IMG/VR virus record: IMGVR_UViG_3300036945_000156
Coordinates: 1 to 22,727 of that record
DNA length: 22,727 bases
From: a virus
Strand: one strand, 5' to 3'
Of the stretch, positions 7,423-13,646 are shown piece by piece. Under the pieces are notes generated by a model that did not search any database, was not told the origin of the DNA, and worked only from the letters and a program-made list of their open reading frames with translations. The translations under genes were made by a program, and so were the position numbers. The stretch's first letter is position 1. Each line of letters starts with the position of its first letter.

Positions 7423-9455
7423 CAAGCACCTCGCAGACCAGACATGGTCTCAGCCAAGTGGACAGCGCGAACCCGCACGTTGGTAGCGATACGGAACTCG
7501 AACGTGTCTGAACGGTAGCCAGCGGGAAGTCGGAACGCGTCGTCGTTTTCGCGAGATGCGGTGTATACCAACTTCTTGTTGACAAAAAACTGAAACGTAG
7601 CTGCTCGGTAACTTTGCTTGAACGGTGACAAATTGCTACCAGCAACAACGTGCTGGTTTACAAGCGCTGTACCCAACGCCCCAAAGCCGTCTAGCCCAGA
7701 GTCAATAATTGCTTGGTTTGCTGCCAAGATAGCAGCGTTTTCTGTGATAAGAGCAGCTTCGTCTTCGTCGCTGATGTAGTCCGCAATGACTCGCGCCGCG
7801 CCCATGTTGATGGGCTGCTTGGTCGTGAACACCTTGGACTTCCAGTCAAGACTTGCGTTGCCGATGTTTGGTGAGTTCCACAAGTACACAACGCCATCAT
7901 GGGCGTAGTAGAACTGATCAGTCTTGGCTTCGTAGTATGCAGCCGAGAAGATAATGTCCGTCTGCACCAGATGCCCGCCGACCTGCTCATTGCGCTCAAA
8001 CAAGAACGTGTGCGTGTTGTCAGAGCCAAAATATCGGCCACGGTAGTATGCGCCGTAGATCAGTGAAGGTGTGACAGCGGCAGACCATGTAGACCAACTA
8101 TGGACGTTCTTCGTAAGGTAGTCTGTGCCAATCGTTGTCGAGTACACAGCCAAGCCGCCAGCAGATGCCCACACCACGCCAAAACCGATGTTGATGATGG
8201 ACCGCTTGGACACACAGGGCAGGATGTAGTCTGTACGGGCACGGGAGATGGCCTCTGGGTTGTTACCGTCAAACTTCCATGGAGTCCGGTCAGTCAAAGC
8301 CAACAGGGTGGTGCCATACGCGCCAAGCCCGATAATCTGGGCATCGACTTGTTGGCGGTACTTGATGGGCCATGCGTGGGGATGCCCGGGTTCTGAGAAG
8401 CAAACAGTGTTCCCAAAAAAGCCGACCATCATGCCGTTGTGGATGGCCAACAAGCCCTGCATCGTTGGCTCTGGGGCGTCGTAGTCCTCAGACTCCAGCA
8501 CTGCATCCAGTGAAGACACATCTATGTCGTCCACGAAGCTCGTGGTACCGAGGTCCACTTCGCCAACGCGCAGATACACAGCCCCCGAAACAGTAGCCAC
8601 GGTGCGGTAGATTCGCACCTTCATGCCAGTCGTCTGATACCCAGCCCCATGGCTCCACGAGGCAGGTAAGCCTGAGACAGTGACGGTCTGACCTTCTTTT
8701 ACAAAGATGGTAGCAGAAGGCTCTGATGGCACGGACTCCTCGTCCCATGCCGTAAAGTACGTGAAAACGTAGTTGCGAGGCCCAGTAACGCCTGCGAGGT
8801 CAACACGACCTGCGGTGTCTGCTGTAGATGCCTCAGCTGCTCCAAAGTTAAAGTAGCTAAACGTAGTGCTGTTGATAACCGTGACCTGTACGTTGGTCAG
8901 GTTGTACCCAGTGCCGCCAAACGATGTTGTGGTAACAAAGTCACCTGTTGTCAGCCCGTGGGCAGCGCTTGTAACGATAGTGGCTGTGTTACCAGCATCA
9001 CGGGACCGCGTAACAGATGACTTTTGCGTAAACGCTGTTGCCGTGGCGACAGGGACAGCTGTAGGCAGCGGGAGACCAAGGATGTAACTCGCTGATGGGT
9101 ACTCTGTACCGCTAGTCGCTAAAGCGTAGTTAGTAGCTTTTGGTGCGCCGTCGCCTGTGAAATACACACGCTGTGTGGTATCGCCTTCAATCTGGGCCGT
9201 AGCAACATCAACGTCTGTGATCCAGTGCAACCACTTGTTATCGCCCGTTACAGGATCAACCAGTGGATATATTGTCTGCACCACCCCAGTTTTATCCAGC
9301 GTGTCGATTACCTCGGCCCGACGGTACGGCAACAAATCCCCAGACGACAAGTCGAGGTTGTACGCGTACTGGGCTACCGTATCCGGTAGCAGCTCAGGAC
9401 TGATCTTTGGCGCTTCACCAAAGAAACGCTGAATTTTTAGAGCGACACCGGCCAC
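7422..9455 (-). CDS. Tail hub / DNA-stabilization-like protein (P22 gp10 / T7 gp12 functional type)
   Basis: The 677-aa product starts at a GTG with GAGG eight bases upstream. The N-terminus (FFGEAPKISPELLP, then AQYAYNLDLSSGDLLPYRR) is the pattern seen in phage stabilization/nozzle-type proteins that close the tail. Residues about 159-218 look like an inserted small beta domain (AAHGLTTGDFV, later STTFSYFNF), and about 226-315 resemble a fibronectin-III-type beta sandwich. The remainder has repeated beta-strand stretches (for example HNGMMVGFFGNTVCFSEPG and GGLAVYSTTIG) that fit a beta-propeller. It would cap the portal and adaptor channel below the head. Family level is likely; the choice between P22 gp10-like and T7 gp12-like cannot be made by eye. 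Confidence 0.78.
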   Translation of the reverse strand: MAGVALKIQRFFGEAPKISPELLPDTVAQYAYNLDLSSGDLLPYRRAEVIDTLDKTGVVQTIYPLVDPVTGDNKWLHWITDVDVATAQIEGDTTQRVYFTGDGAPKATNYALATSGTEYPSASYILGLPLPTAVPVATATAFTQKSSVTRSRDAGNTATIVTSAAHGLTTGDFVTTTSFGGTGYNLTNVQVTVINSTTFSYFNFGAAEASTADTAGRVDLAGVTGPRNYVFTYFTAWDEESVPSEPSATIFVKEGQTVTVSGLPASWSHGAGYQTTGMKVRIYRTVATVSGAVYLRVGEVDLGTTSFVDDIDVSSLDAVLESEDYDAPEPTMQGLLAIHNGMMVGFFGNTVCFSEPGHPHAWPIKYRQQVDAQIIGLGAYGTTLLALTDRTPWKFDGNNPEAISRARTDYILPCVSKRSIINIGFGVVWASAGGLAVYSTTIGTDYLTKNVHSWSTWSAAVTPSLIYGAYYRGRYFGSDNTHTFLFERNEQVGGHLVQTDIIFSAAYYEAKTDQFYYAHDGVVYLWNSPNIGNASLDWKSKVFTTKQPINMGAARVIADYISDEDEAALITENAAILAANQAIIDSGLDGFGALGTALVNQHVVAGSNLSPFKQSYRAATFQFFVNKKLVYTASRENDDAFRLPAGYRSDTFEFRIATNVRVRAVHLAETMSGLRGA

Positions 9456-9469
9456 GGCCTATCCCTCGT

Positions 9470-9688
9470 TTACTTCTTGACGGGGCCACCGCACATGTAA
9501 GGCGTGGCTTTCTTGGTCATCTTGACCATACCACCATTCTTGTAGCCCATGGCGCTGATTTTTGCGCGATCTTTGGCGTCTTGCGCCGCTTGCTGAGCCT
9601 CAGCAATCTTGGCTGTGGTAGCTGGGTTCTCTGGTGTACGGCGAGGCTTGTATGCACCCATGGTGCCGGGGCGAGAAGAAGCGTTCAT
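9470..9688 (-). CDS. Small basic unassigned phage protein, 72 aa
   Basis: The ATG has AGGA seven bases upstream. The protein is Lys/Ala/Gly-rich, with a helical AKIAEAQQAAQDAKDRAKISAM core and a C-terminal KNGGMVKMTKKATPYMCGGPVKK-like tail that is basic and glycine-rich. Such GGMV/K tails are frequent in small proteins next to structural genes of environmental phages, but their role is not known to me. It is the first gene after the endolysin and after the largest non-coding gap in the window, 14 bases before the hub-like gene, so it may head the tail/ejection operon. Confidence 0.65.
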   Translation of the reverse strand: MNASSRPGTMGAYKPRRTPENPATTAKIAEAQQAAQDAKDRAKISAMGYKNGGMVKMTKKATPYMCGGPVKK

Positions 9689-9717
9689 GGTAAGTTCCTT
9701 ATGTTGGAAGTGACTGC

Positions 9718-9746
9718 ATTGTAAGCTGGTCAGCTGGCGCTGGCTA
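9718..9746 (-). promoter_or_regulatory. Possible sigma70-type promoter ahead of the tail/ejection genes
   Basis: On the minus strand TAGCCA (9741-9746, four of six to the -35 consensus), a 17-base spacer and TACAAT (9718-9723, five of six to the -10 consensus) lie in the 72-base gap between the endolysin and the 72-aa gene. This is the only sizeable non-coding space in the left half. The match is moderate and such matches arise by chance, so it is a candidate only. Confidence 0.3.
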
Positions 9747-9760
9747 GTGGGTGCTTACTT

Positions 9761-10378
9761 TTACGCGTACGTTGGCCCGCTAAGGCTCAAAAGCGCAAGT
9801 GCTTGGTTGGTGTGCAGGATGCGGTCGTTCAGGCCGATGGTTCCACCATTGATCTTCTTGGTCAGGGCTAGATTGTTGCCGGACTCGGCAATGGCGTTCA
9901 GCTTCTGTGTGTTCCAGAAGAACCCGGCAGTCAGTGCGGCGTACTGGGGAGTGGCCACCAGATCGGGCTCCATGATGAAGTCAACGCCCAGCGCCTTGCC
10001 TGCGTGGAAGTAGTTGGCCGAGCCAGTGAGCTGAATGCACCCACGGCCACGGAAGCGGTACCCATCACCAGACGCCTCGTCCCGGTTGCCCATGCGGTCA
10101 GCGTAGACCTTGTTGGCGATCTTCTTGGGGTTCTTTGCGTACTGGTTGGCAATCTCCAGCGTGGGGAAGCGACGTGGCCAGATTTTCATCAGCGTCTCGG
10201 CCCGGTAGTTCAGGTTCTCCTCCAGCACTCGGAAGTTGCCGCACTCATGCCCACACTGGCCGAGGAAAGCAGCCTGCTGGCGTGGTGTCGAGATATTGAA
10301 GCGCTTGAAGGTTTCGTTCAGCGGGTCAACCCACTTGGGGTCGATGTGCAGCTGTTTGAGTTGTTCACTGTTTACCAT
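9761..10378 (-). CDS. Endolysin, GH19 chitinase/lysozyme-like
   Basis: The 205-aa protein is a single GH19-type catalytic domain with no signal peptide or separate wall-binding domain. Diagnostic features are AAFLGQCGHECGNF around residues 36-49, with the probable catalytic acid Glu45, further acids Glu53/Glu54 nearby, the hallmark GRGCIQLTGSANY at 111-123, and KKINGGTIGLNDR at 174-186. The length is usual for phage GH19 endolysins. It would cut the glycan strands of host peptidoglycan after a holin gives access. GGAG lies eight bases before the ATG, and the gene overlaps the 3' end of the Rz gene by 14 bases, which ties it to the lysis genes upstream. Confidence 0.93.
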   Translation of the reverse strand: MVNSEQLKQLHIDPKWVDPLNETFKRFNISTPRQQAAFLGQCGHECGNFRVLEENLNYRAETLMKIWPRRFPTLEIANQYAKNPKKIANKVYADRMGNRDEASGDGYRFRGRGCIQLTGSANYFHAGKALGVDFIMEPDLVATPQYAALTAGFFWNTQKLNAIAESGNNLALTKKINGGTIGLNDRILHTNQALALLSLSGPTYA

Positions 10379-10859
10379 TCACGATGCTCCTTACTTCGTT
10401 GTAGGCGTCTATGCACGCGTTCAGTTGGTTGATGGCTTTGTCGCCGTCGGCGGCGATTTGAGCGATGAGCTGGAGGGTTTCTCGCTCGGCATCAGTAGCT
10501 TGGTCAGCCTGTCCGTCAGGTTTGGCTCCCGCTTCTGGGCTATTTCCGGCGGCAGGGGCGGCACTTGGGCTGGCTTGTACACAACTGGGGGTGGGGAGGC
10601 GCACCCTGCCAGCAGCAATGAGGCGATTAAGGTCAGTTTGTTTCTTAGCGACATCGGTGTTTGCCTTTCTCAGTTCTTCGTCTTTGGCGGTGACGGCCTT
10701 GGCCATCTCCTGCTCCTTGGCGCGGGACTCTTCGTTTTTGCGAGCGATCTCCACCTGCATCTCAGCGTCGCGCTGGGCCCAGCCCTTGTGGTGGCCGTAC
10801 TTGTACAGGCCAATCACCGTGAAAAACGTAACAACGACGATTACCAGCGGCCTGTTCAT
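10365..10859 (-). CDS. Rz: i-spanin, Rz-like inner-membrane subunit
   Basis: The 164-aa product has an N-terminal membrane segment (about residues 4-20) with a short cytoplasmic head, then a long charged helical region (about 27-82) rich in Glu, Lys and Ala, then a Pro/Ala linker and a second helix. This N-in type II layout with periplasmic coiled coil is that of Rz-type i-spanins. The decisive support is context: a proline-rich lipoprotein is encoded inside it in another frame, and the endolysin follows. It would join the outer-membrane lipoprotein to span the periplasm and fuse the membranes at the end of lysis. The start overlaps the holin-candidate stop as ATGA. Confidence 0.9.
   Translation of the reverse strand: MNRPLVIVVVTFFTVIGLYKYGHHKGWAQRDAEMQVEIARKNEESRAKEQEMAKAVTAKDEELRKANTDVAKKQTDLNRLIAAGRVRLPTPSCVQASPSAAPAAGNSPEAGAKPDGQADQATDAERETLQLIAQIAADGDKAINQLNACIDAYNEVRSIVNGKQ
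10421..10654 (-). CDS. Rz1: o-spanin lipoprotein, Rz1, nested inside Rz
   Basis: This 77-aa frame lies wholly inside the Rz gene, in the +1 frame relative to it. It has a textbook lipoprotein signal (MSLRNKLTLIASLLLAGC) with the lipidated Cys at residue 18. The mature part is short and proline-rich (PPPVVYKPAQVPPLPPEIAQ), then NLTDRLTKLLMPSEKP and a Ser/Pro/Thr tail. That is the classical Rz1 composition, and nesting in Rz is known from phage lambda. GAAAGG about nine bases before the ATG may serve as ribosome site. The protein would sit in the inner leaflet of the outer membrane and bind Rz. Confidence 0.93.
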   Translation of the reverse strand: MSLRNKLTLIASLLLAGCASPPPVVYKPAQVPPLPPEIAQKREPNLTDRLTKLLMPSEKPSSSSLKSPPTATKPSTN

Positions 10860-11374
10860 GCCTTGGTCTCGTTACGGGCAGTAGCCAAGACTTCACGCTC
10901 TGCGTCATCTTCCATGTGCTCTGGCGGGGTAGTGGGTGGCGGGCCGGGGGTCCATGACTCGTCAAGCTCTGGGTTCTGGTAACCCATCCAGTTGAAGTTT
11001 GGCATCACCGAAGGAGCCGGGGCGGGCTGGGGGGCCGGAGCAGGAGCTGGTGGTGGGGTAGGTGTGGCCGCAGGTGCAGCAGGCGGTGTGCCGCCCGTCA
11101 TGGCGTTGACTGCCGAACCAACAGCTCGTTTACCAACGATGCCGCCAATGCCACCCACGATCAGCAGCACGATGTCGTTGAGCATCTTGGTGTAGGCTTG
11201 GTCAATGGGGGCCATTGACTTGATCGGCTGGGTCACAAACGTCACCGAGTACAGCAACGCAACGACAATGAAAGTCAGGATCAACGTGATCATGATGACC
11301 ACGAAGCCCCAGATGCGGACCTCGATCTGTTCAGCGGACAGGTGTTGGTAATTCGGCAGGCTTAGTTTGATCAA
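10856..11374 (-). CDS. Holin candidate: two-TM protein with Pro/Ala-rich tail (TTG start)
   Basis: The start is a TTG at 11374 with GGAG seven bases upstream; the next ATG is inside the first membrane helix, so the TTG is preferred. The 172-aa product begins with a short polar segment (YQHLSAEQIEVRIWGF), then membrane helices at about 22-46 and 66-82, the second Gly-rich (LLIVGGIGGIVGKRAVGSA). A Pro/Ala-rich linker (97-122) and an acidic C-terminus follow. I recall similar proteins lying beside the small lipoprotein and MDPLT-type protein in environmental podoviruses. Holin function is inferred from topology and neighbours; it could also be an anchor or regulator. It overlaps the lipoprotein gene by 44 bases. 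Confidence 0.75.
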   Translation of the reverse strand: MIKLSLPNYQHLSAEQIEVRIWGFVVIMITLILTFIVVALLYSVTFVTQPIKSMAPIDQAYTKMLNDIVLLIVGGIGGIVGKRAVGSAVNAMTGGTPPAAPAATPTPPPAPAPAPQPAPAPSVMPNFNWMGYQNPELDESWTPGPPPTTPPEHMEDDAEREVLATARNETKA

Positions 11375-11549
11375 TTTGCTTCTCCAAGATAGGGGCTACC
11401 AGATACTCAGGGCACTGCTGTGTAAACTGGCAACGTGGTTTCTGGCACTGCTCTTTGTGGAAGTTGTCGGGATTCTGGCAGAAATACCGGTACCTTTCCT
11501 CACATCCCGCCAGCAAACCAAGCAGCGCTACAAAAATTAACTTCCGCAT
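11331..11549 (-). CDS. Small Cys-rich lipoprotein of the lysis region
   Basis: I use the ATG at 11549, with GGAG six bases upstream, instead of an earlier start at 11591. The 72-aa product then opens with a clean lipoprotein signal (MRKLIFVALLGLLAGC) and lipobox LAGC, Cys16 being the lipidated residue. The mature part has ERYRYFCQNPDNFHKEQC, then KPRC and QQCPEYL: four further cysteines (24, 35, 40, 46) that could form two disulfides in the periplasm. A related 'YRYPCQDP' lipoprotein is familiar to me from podovirus genomes next to holin-like genes. A second o-spanin, an outer-membrane block to superinfection or a lysis timer are possible; none is shown. Confidence 0.82.
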   Translation of the reverse strand: MRKLIFVALLGLLAGCEERYRYFCQNPDNFHKEQCQKPRCQFTQQCPEYLVAPILEKQIDQTKPAELPTPVR

Positions 11550-12028
11550 TTGGCACTCCTGCAATAGAAGTAAATCTCGATACCGACCCACATCAGGATG
11601 ACAAATACGACAACAGACAGCGTGACAGCGATCGCCAGCTCAAGGTTTTCCTTGCGCTTCTTGCGTGCTTGCTTGGCCGCATCTGCAGCCCTGCGGCGCT
11701 GGGCCTTGTCGTCTTGGTCCATCTGCTGACGGCGAGCGACGATCTTTTCCCAGATGTCCATGTTGTTCGGGAAAAACAACCCTTTGACTTGTTCCTCGAA
11801 GTTGCGTGCGTCAGCCAGCGCCAGCTCCAGCTCCACGGCCTTGCCCATGTTGGAGCCTTTGAAGCCACCCTTGTTGACTTCCTCCAACACCTGCACCGCA
11901 TCGGCCTTGGCGTCAAAGTATTTGCCCAGCACAGGGCCGAGGCTGCGCACGTCATCGACCGTCTTGACGGCTTTCTTGACGAGGTTAACCGCAGCACTGA
12001 CTGCTGCAAGGGCGGTTAGCGGGTCCAT
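11537..12028 (-). CDS. Tail-anchored MDPLT-type membrane protein of the lysis region
   Basis: The start is the ATG at 12028 (MDPLTALAAVSAAVNLVKKA); an earlier frame start at 12061 falls inside the neighbour. The 163-aa product has a hydrophobic N-terminal amphipathic helix, a middle with GPVLGKYFDAKADA and FEEQVKGLFFPNNMDIWEKIV, a highly basic helix (about 105-128, rich in Arg, Lys and Ala) and one C-terminal membrane helix (about 131-150). This fits a cytoplasmic protein anchored by its C-terminus. Similar proteins sit beside the lipoprotein and holin-like genes in environmental podoviruses. A role in lysis or membrane association is inferred only. The next gene's start overlaps its end by 13 bases. 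Confidence 0.78.
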   Translation of the reverse strand: MDPLTALAAVSAAVNLVKKAVKTVDDVRSLGPVLGKYFDAKADAVQVLEEVNKGGFKGSNMGKAVELELALADARNFEEQVKGLFFPNNMDIWEKIVARRQQMDQDDKAQRRRAADAAKQARKKRKENLELAIAVTLSVVVFVILMWVGIEIYFYCRSAKCGS

Positions 12029-12035
12029 AAAGGCA

Positions 12036-12353
12036 CTACCTCTTCTCCAACTTAGATTCAATCACCGCAATCTTCTGGCGGTTGTACTGGATGTCATCGC
12101 GGTTCTTTTGGATTTCCAACGACAGGTCTTGCCGCAGGCGCTCACGAGCTAACTCTGCCCCCGTGTTCGTAGCTTGTTTGTTGTCACTGGTGACGACCAA
12201 GCTGATTTTGCTGTTGAGTATTGTGACCTCATGGCTCAGGTTTGATAGAGACGACATGAGGTAGACCACGCAACTGAAAAGCAGTGGCAGGATTGCAAAC
12301 GTGATCTTTTCGATCAACGCGCCCTTGGCGCTTTCTTTAGACTCTTCAGCCAT
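12036..12353 (-). CDS. Single-TM, coiled-coil membrane protein of the lysis region
   Basis: I start at the ATG at 12353, which has GAGG six bases upstream, instead of an in-frame start at 12365. The 105-aa product has a polar head (MAEESKESAKGALIEKI), one membrane helix around residues 18-36 (FAILPLLFSCVVYLMSSL) and then a long helical region with heptad-like spacing (HEVTILNSKISLVV, later DDIQYNRQKIAVIESKL) ending in basic residues. The first eight bases overlap the 31-aa peptide gene. The layout resembles small phage membrane proteins of holin-associated or Rz-like type, but proline-rich partner and signal features are lacking. No confident function. Confidence 0.72.
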   Translation of the reverse strand: MAEESKESAKGALIEKITFAILPLLFSCVVYLMSSLSNLSHEVTILNSKISLVVTSDNKQATNTGAELARERLRQDLSLEIQKNRDDIQYNRQKIAVIESKLEKR

Positions 12354-12441
12354 GAAGTACCTCAACCATCACTTTGGTTGTCCAAATAACAATGCCGATA
12401 ATAAAAACTGCCGCGACCAAAGCCTCGGCAAAGTCTTTCAT
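12346..12441 (-). CDS. 31-aa single-TM peptide
   Basis: A short frame (MKDFAEALVAAVFIIGIVIW, then TTKVMVEVLHG) runs from an ATG that overlaps the upstream stop as ATGA to a stop that overlaps the downstream start by eight bases. Almost the whole peptide is one membrane helix (about residues 7-21) with acidic residues before it and basic/acidic ones after. Both overlaps are the style used by the other genes in this cluster, which favours a real gene. The ribosome site is weak (GGA seven bases upstream), so expression may depend on coupling. It could be a holin, pinholin or antiholin-like peptide; this is inference. Confidence 0.6.
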   Translation of the reverse strand: MKDFAEALVAAVFIIGIVIWTTKVMVEVLHG

Positions 12442-12617
12442 TTGAGTATCCAAACAGCAGAGAAGATCGTACCGCCCATAGACAGCAGCATCACGCCAGC
12501 GGTCTTGATCATAATGCCCTCAAGACGCTTTAGCCGAGCATTGATTTGTTCGTAACGAATAGCACAGACTTCTTCATGTGTAGACAGTCTTGCTTCTGTC
12601 GCGTTGATCGTAGTCAT
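12438..12617 (-). CDS. XhlA-like small membrane protein, 59 aa
   Basis: The ATG has GGAG six bases upstream and follows the tip-protein stop by 14 bases. The product has a polar N-terminus (ATEARLSTHEEVCAIRYEQI), a helical NARLKRLEGIM segment with leucine spacing and a C-terminal membrane helix (about residues 37-57, TAGVMLLSMGGTIFSAVWIL). A charged helix plus one C-terminal membrane span is the haemolysin XhlA layout, found with holins in phages, and the 'HEEVC..RY..I..RL.RLE' pattern is familiar from that type. It heads the string of membrane proteins leading to the endolysin, so a holin-associated role is likely but not proven. Confidence 0.72.
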   Translation of the reverse strand: MTTINATEARLSTHEEVCAIRYEQINARLKRLEGIMIKTAGVMLLSMGGTIFSAVWILK

Positions 12618-12631
12618 TCGTCACTCCACTT

Positions 12632-13234
12632 TTACTCGTACAAGATGTTGATGGAGCCAGCGTCAAAGGTGTCTGTGCCGTTGACTGTGGTGATGCGGAT
12701 GCGGTCAAGTGTTCCGGAAAGAGTTTTCCCGCCAACAAAAACGGTCATATTTGTTGCAGCAACACGCCCCACCGCCCCCGTTACGGTCCATGTATTTGAC
12801 CCCAACAGAGAAAACACCATGTTTCCTGTAAGACTTAAAGGAGAAGCCATTCCTACTTGCAACGCAATTCCGCTTGCTGGAGTGTCGGCTGTTGAAATGC
12901 TTGTAAATAATTCACTAGCGTTTCCCGTGTATCCAGATGTTTCAACAGACCCTGCACCCAATTGAACAATAGGTAATGAAGCTCCGTTCGTACTCACCCC
13001 ACTGAACATCACTGTGATCCGCTTAACCCACGATGGGATGCCGGTGAAGTCAATCAAAGTGCCCGAGGTGGATGCCACAGCAGTACCGGACACTAACGGA
13101 GCCAATGTGCCTGTAACAGGTACAAGGGTTTGGGTAAAGTTGCTGTTTGTTGCAGGGGGCGCAATAGTTGTAATGCCCGTCCCGCTTTGGGACAACATTT
13201 CAATGCTGCTGACAGCGATAGTTCCGTTTGCCAT
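12632..13234 (-). CDS. Fibre tip / receptor-binding-type protein
   Basis: The 200-aa product begins at an ATG overlapping the previous stop (TAATG) with GGAG eight bases upstream. The first 50 residues are Thr/Ser/Ala-rich. From about residue 58 it carries a pattern known at the ends of many phage fibre and spike proteins: GTLIDFTGIPSWVKRITVMF, a variable beta-rich middle (about 80-175), and a C-terminal TLDRIRITTVNGTDTFDAGS ending in INILYE. The conserved flanks around a variable middle suit a receptor-contacting domain. Here it is a free-standing gene rather than the end of a long fibre, so it may attach to one of the other fibre products. Confidence 0.82.
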   Translation of the reverse strand: MANGTIAVSSIEMLSQSGTGITTIAPPATNSNFTQTLVPVTGTLAPLVSGTAVASTSGTLIDFTGIPSWVKRITVMFSGVSTNGASLPIVQLGAGSVETSGYTGNASELFTSISTADTPASGIALQVGMASPLSLTGNMVFSLLGSNTWTVTGAVGRVAATNMTVFVGGKTLSGTLDRIRITTVNGTDTFDAGSINILYE

Positions 13235-13461
13235 TACAGTGTCTCCGCAATCAGTTTCAATTCAGGGATGCCAGAAGCAGCGTCAATTGCCATTTGGATT
13301 GCAGCGTACTTCTCACGCACAGCTTGACGCGCAGTTTCAGCAGCAGCAGCTTCACTTGGAATAGTGGCTTTAATGTCCAATGGCGCAAATTCAGCATCAC
13401 GGGCTTCACGGCGAATATCATGCACGATGGCCTTGGCTTTATCAATGTTGATGTTAATCAT
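13234..13461 (-). CDS. Small fibre-associated helical protein, 75 aa
   Basis: I use the ATG at 13461, which overlaps the preceding stop as ATGA, instead of the longer frame from 13476. The product (ININIDKAKAIVHDIRREAR, then a helical EAAAAETARQAVREKYAAI segment) is acidic/basic and mostly helical, without membrane segments. Small proteins of this type with an initial 'MININxDKAKxIxxDxIR' pattern are common directly after the 'IYPTDDGG' protein in phage fibre operons and are thought to aid fibre assembly. That role is inferred from position only. Confidence 0.8.
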   Translation of the reverse strand: MININIDKAKAIVHDIRREARDAEFAPLDIKATIPSEAAAAETARQAVREKYAAIQMAIDAASGIPELKLIAETL

Positions 13462-13634
13462 GCTGTGTATTCCCATGCGTTACGGAATGTGCGGTCTTCA
13501 GGGATGTCAGCAACATCCACGATCTTGTAGGGCTTGCCTTCAGGGATGTCTTTCATTGCTGCCTCAACAGACTCAGCGGGGATGATGATTGCCACGCCGC
13601 CGTCATCAGTGGGGTAAATGATTCGTTGGTTCAT
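13458..13634 (-). CDS. Small fibre-operon protein, IYPTDDGG type, 58 aa
   Basis: I found this short frame by translating the gap between two fibre genes. The ATG has AGGA six bases upstream, and the stop overlaps the next start (ATGA). The product starts MNQRIIYPTDDGGVAIIIPA and ends with YKIVDVADIPEDRTFRNAW. This combination is a widely seen small phage protein near tail-fibre genes, often annotated as a tail-assembly or fibre-accessory protein. No membrane segment or enzyme motif is present. A chaperone-like role in fibre maturation is inferred from its constant company. Confidence 0.82.
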   Translation of the reverse strand: MNQRIIYPTDDGGVAIIIPAESVEAAMKDIPEGKPYKIVDVADIPEDRTFRNAWEYTA

Positions 13635-13646
13635 GGTTTGTCCTAA

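Noticed and set aside
11593-12009. 138-codon minus-strand frame inside the 163-aa tail-anchored gene
   Set aside because: Unlike Rz1, it has no lipobox, membrane helix or ribosome site and shows biased Arg/Ser/Trp composition, so nested coding is not supported.
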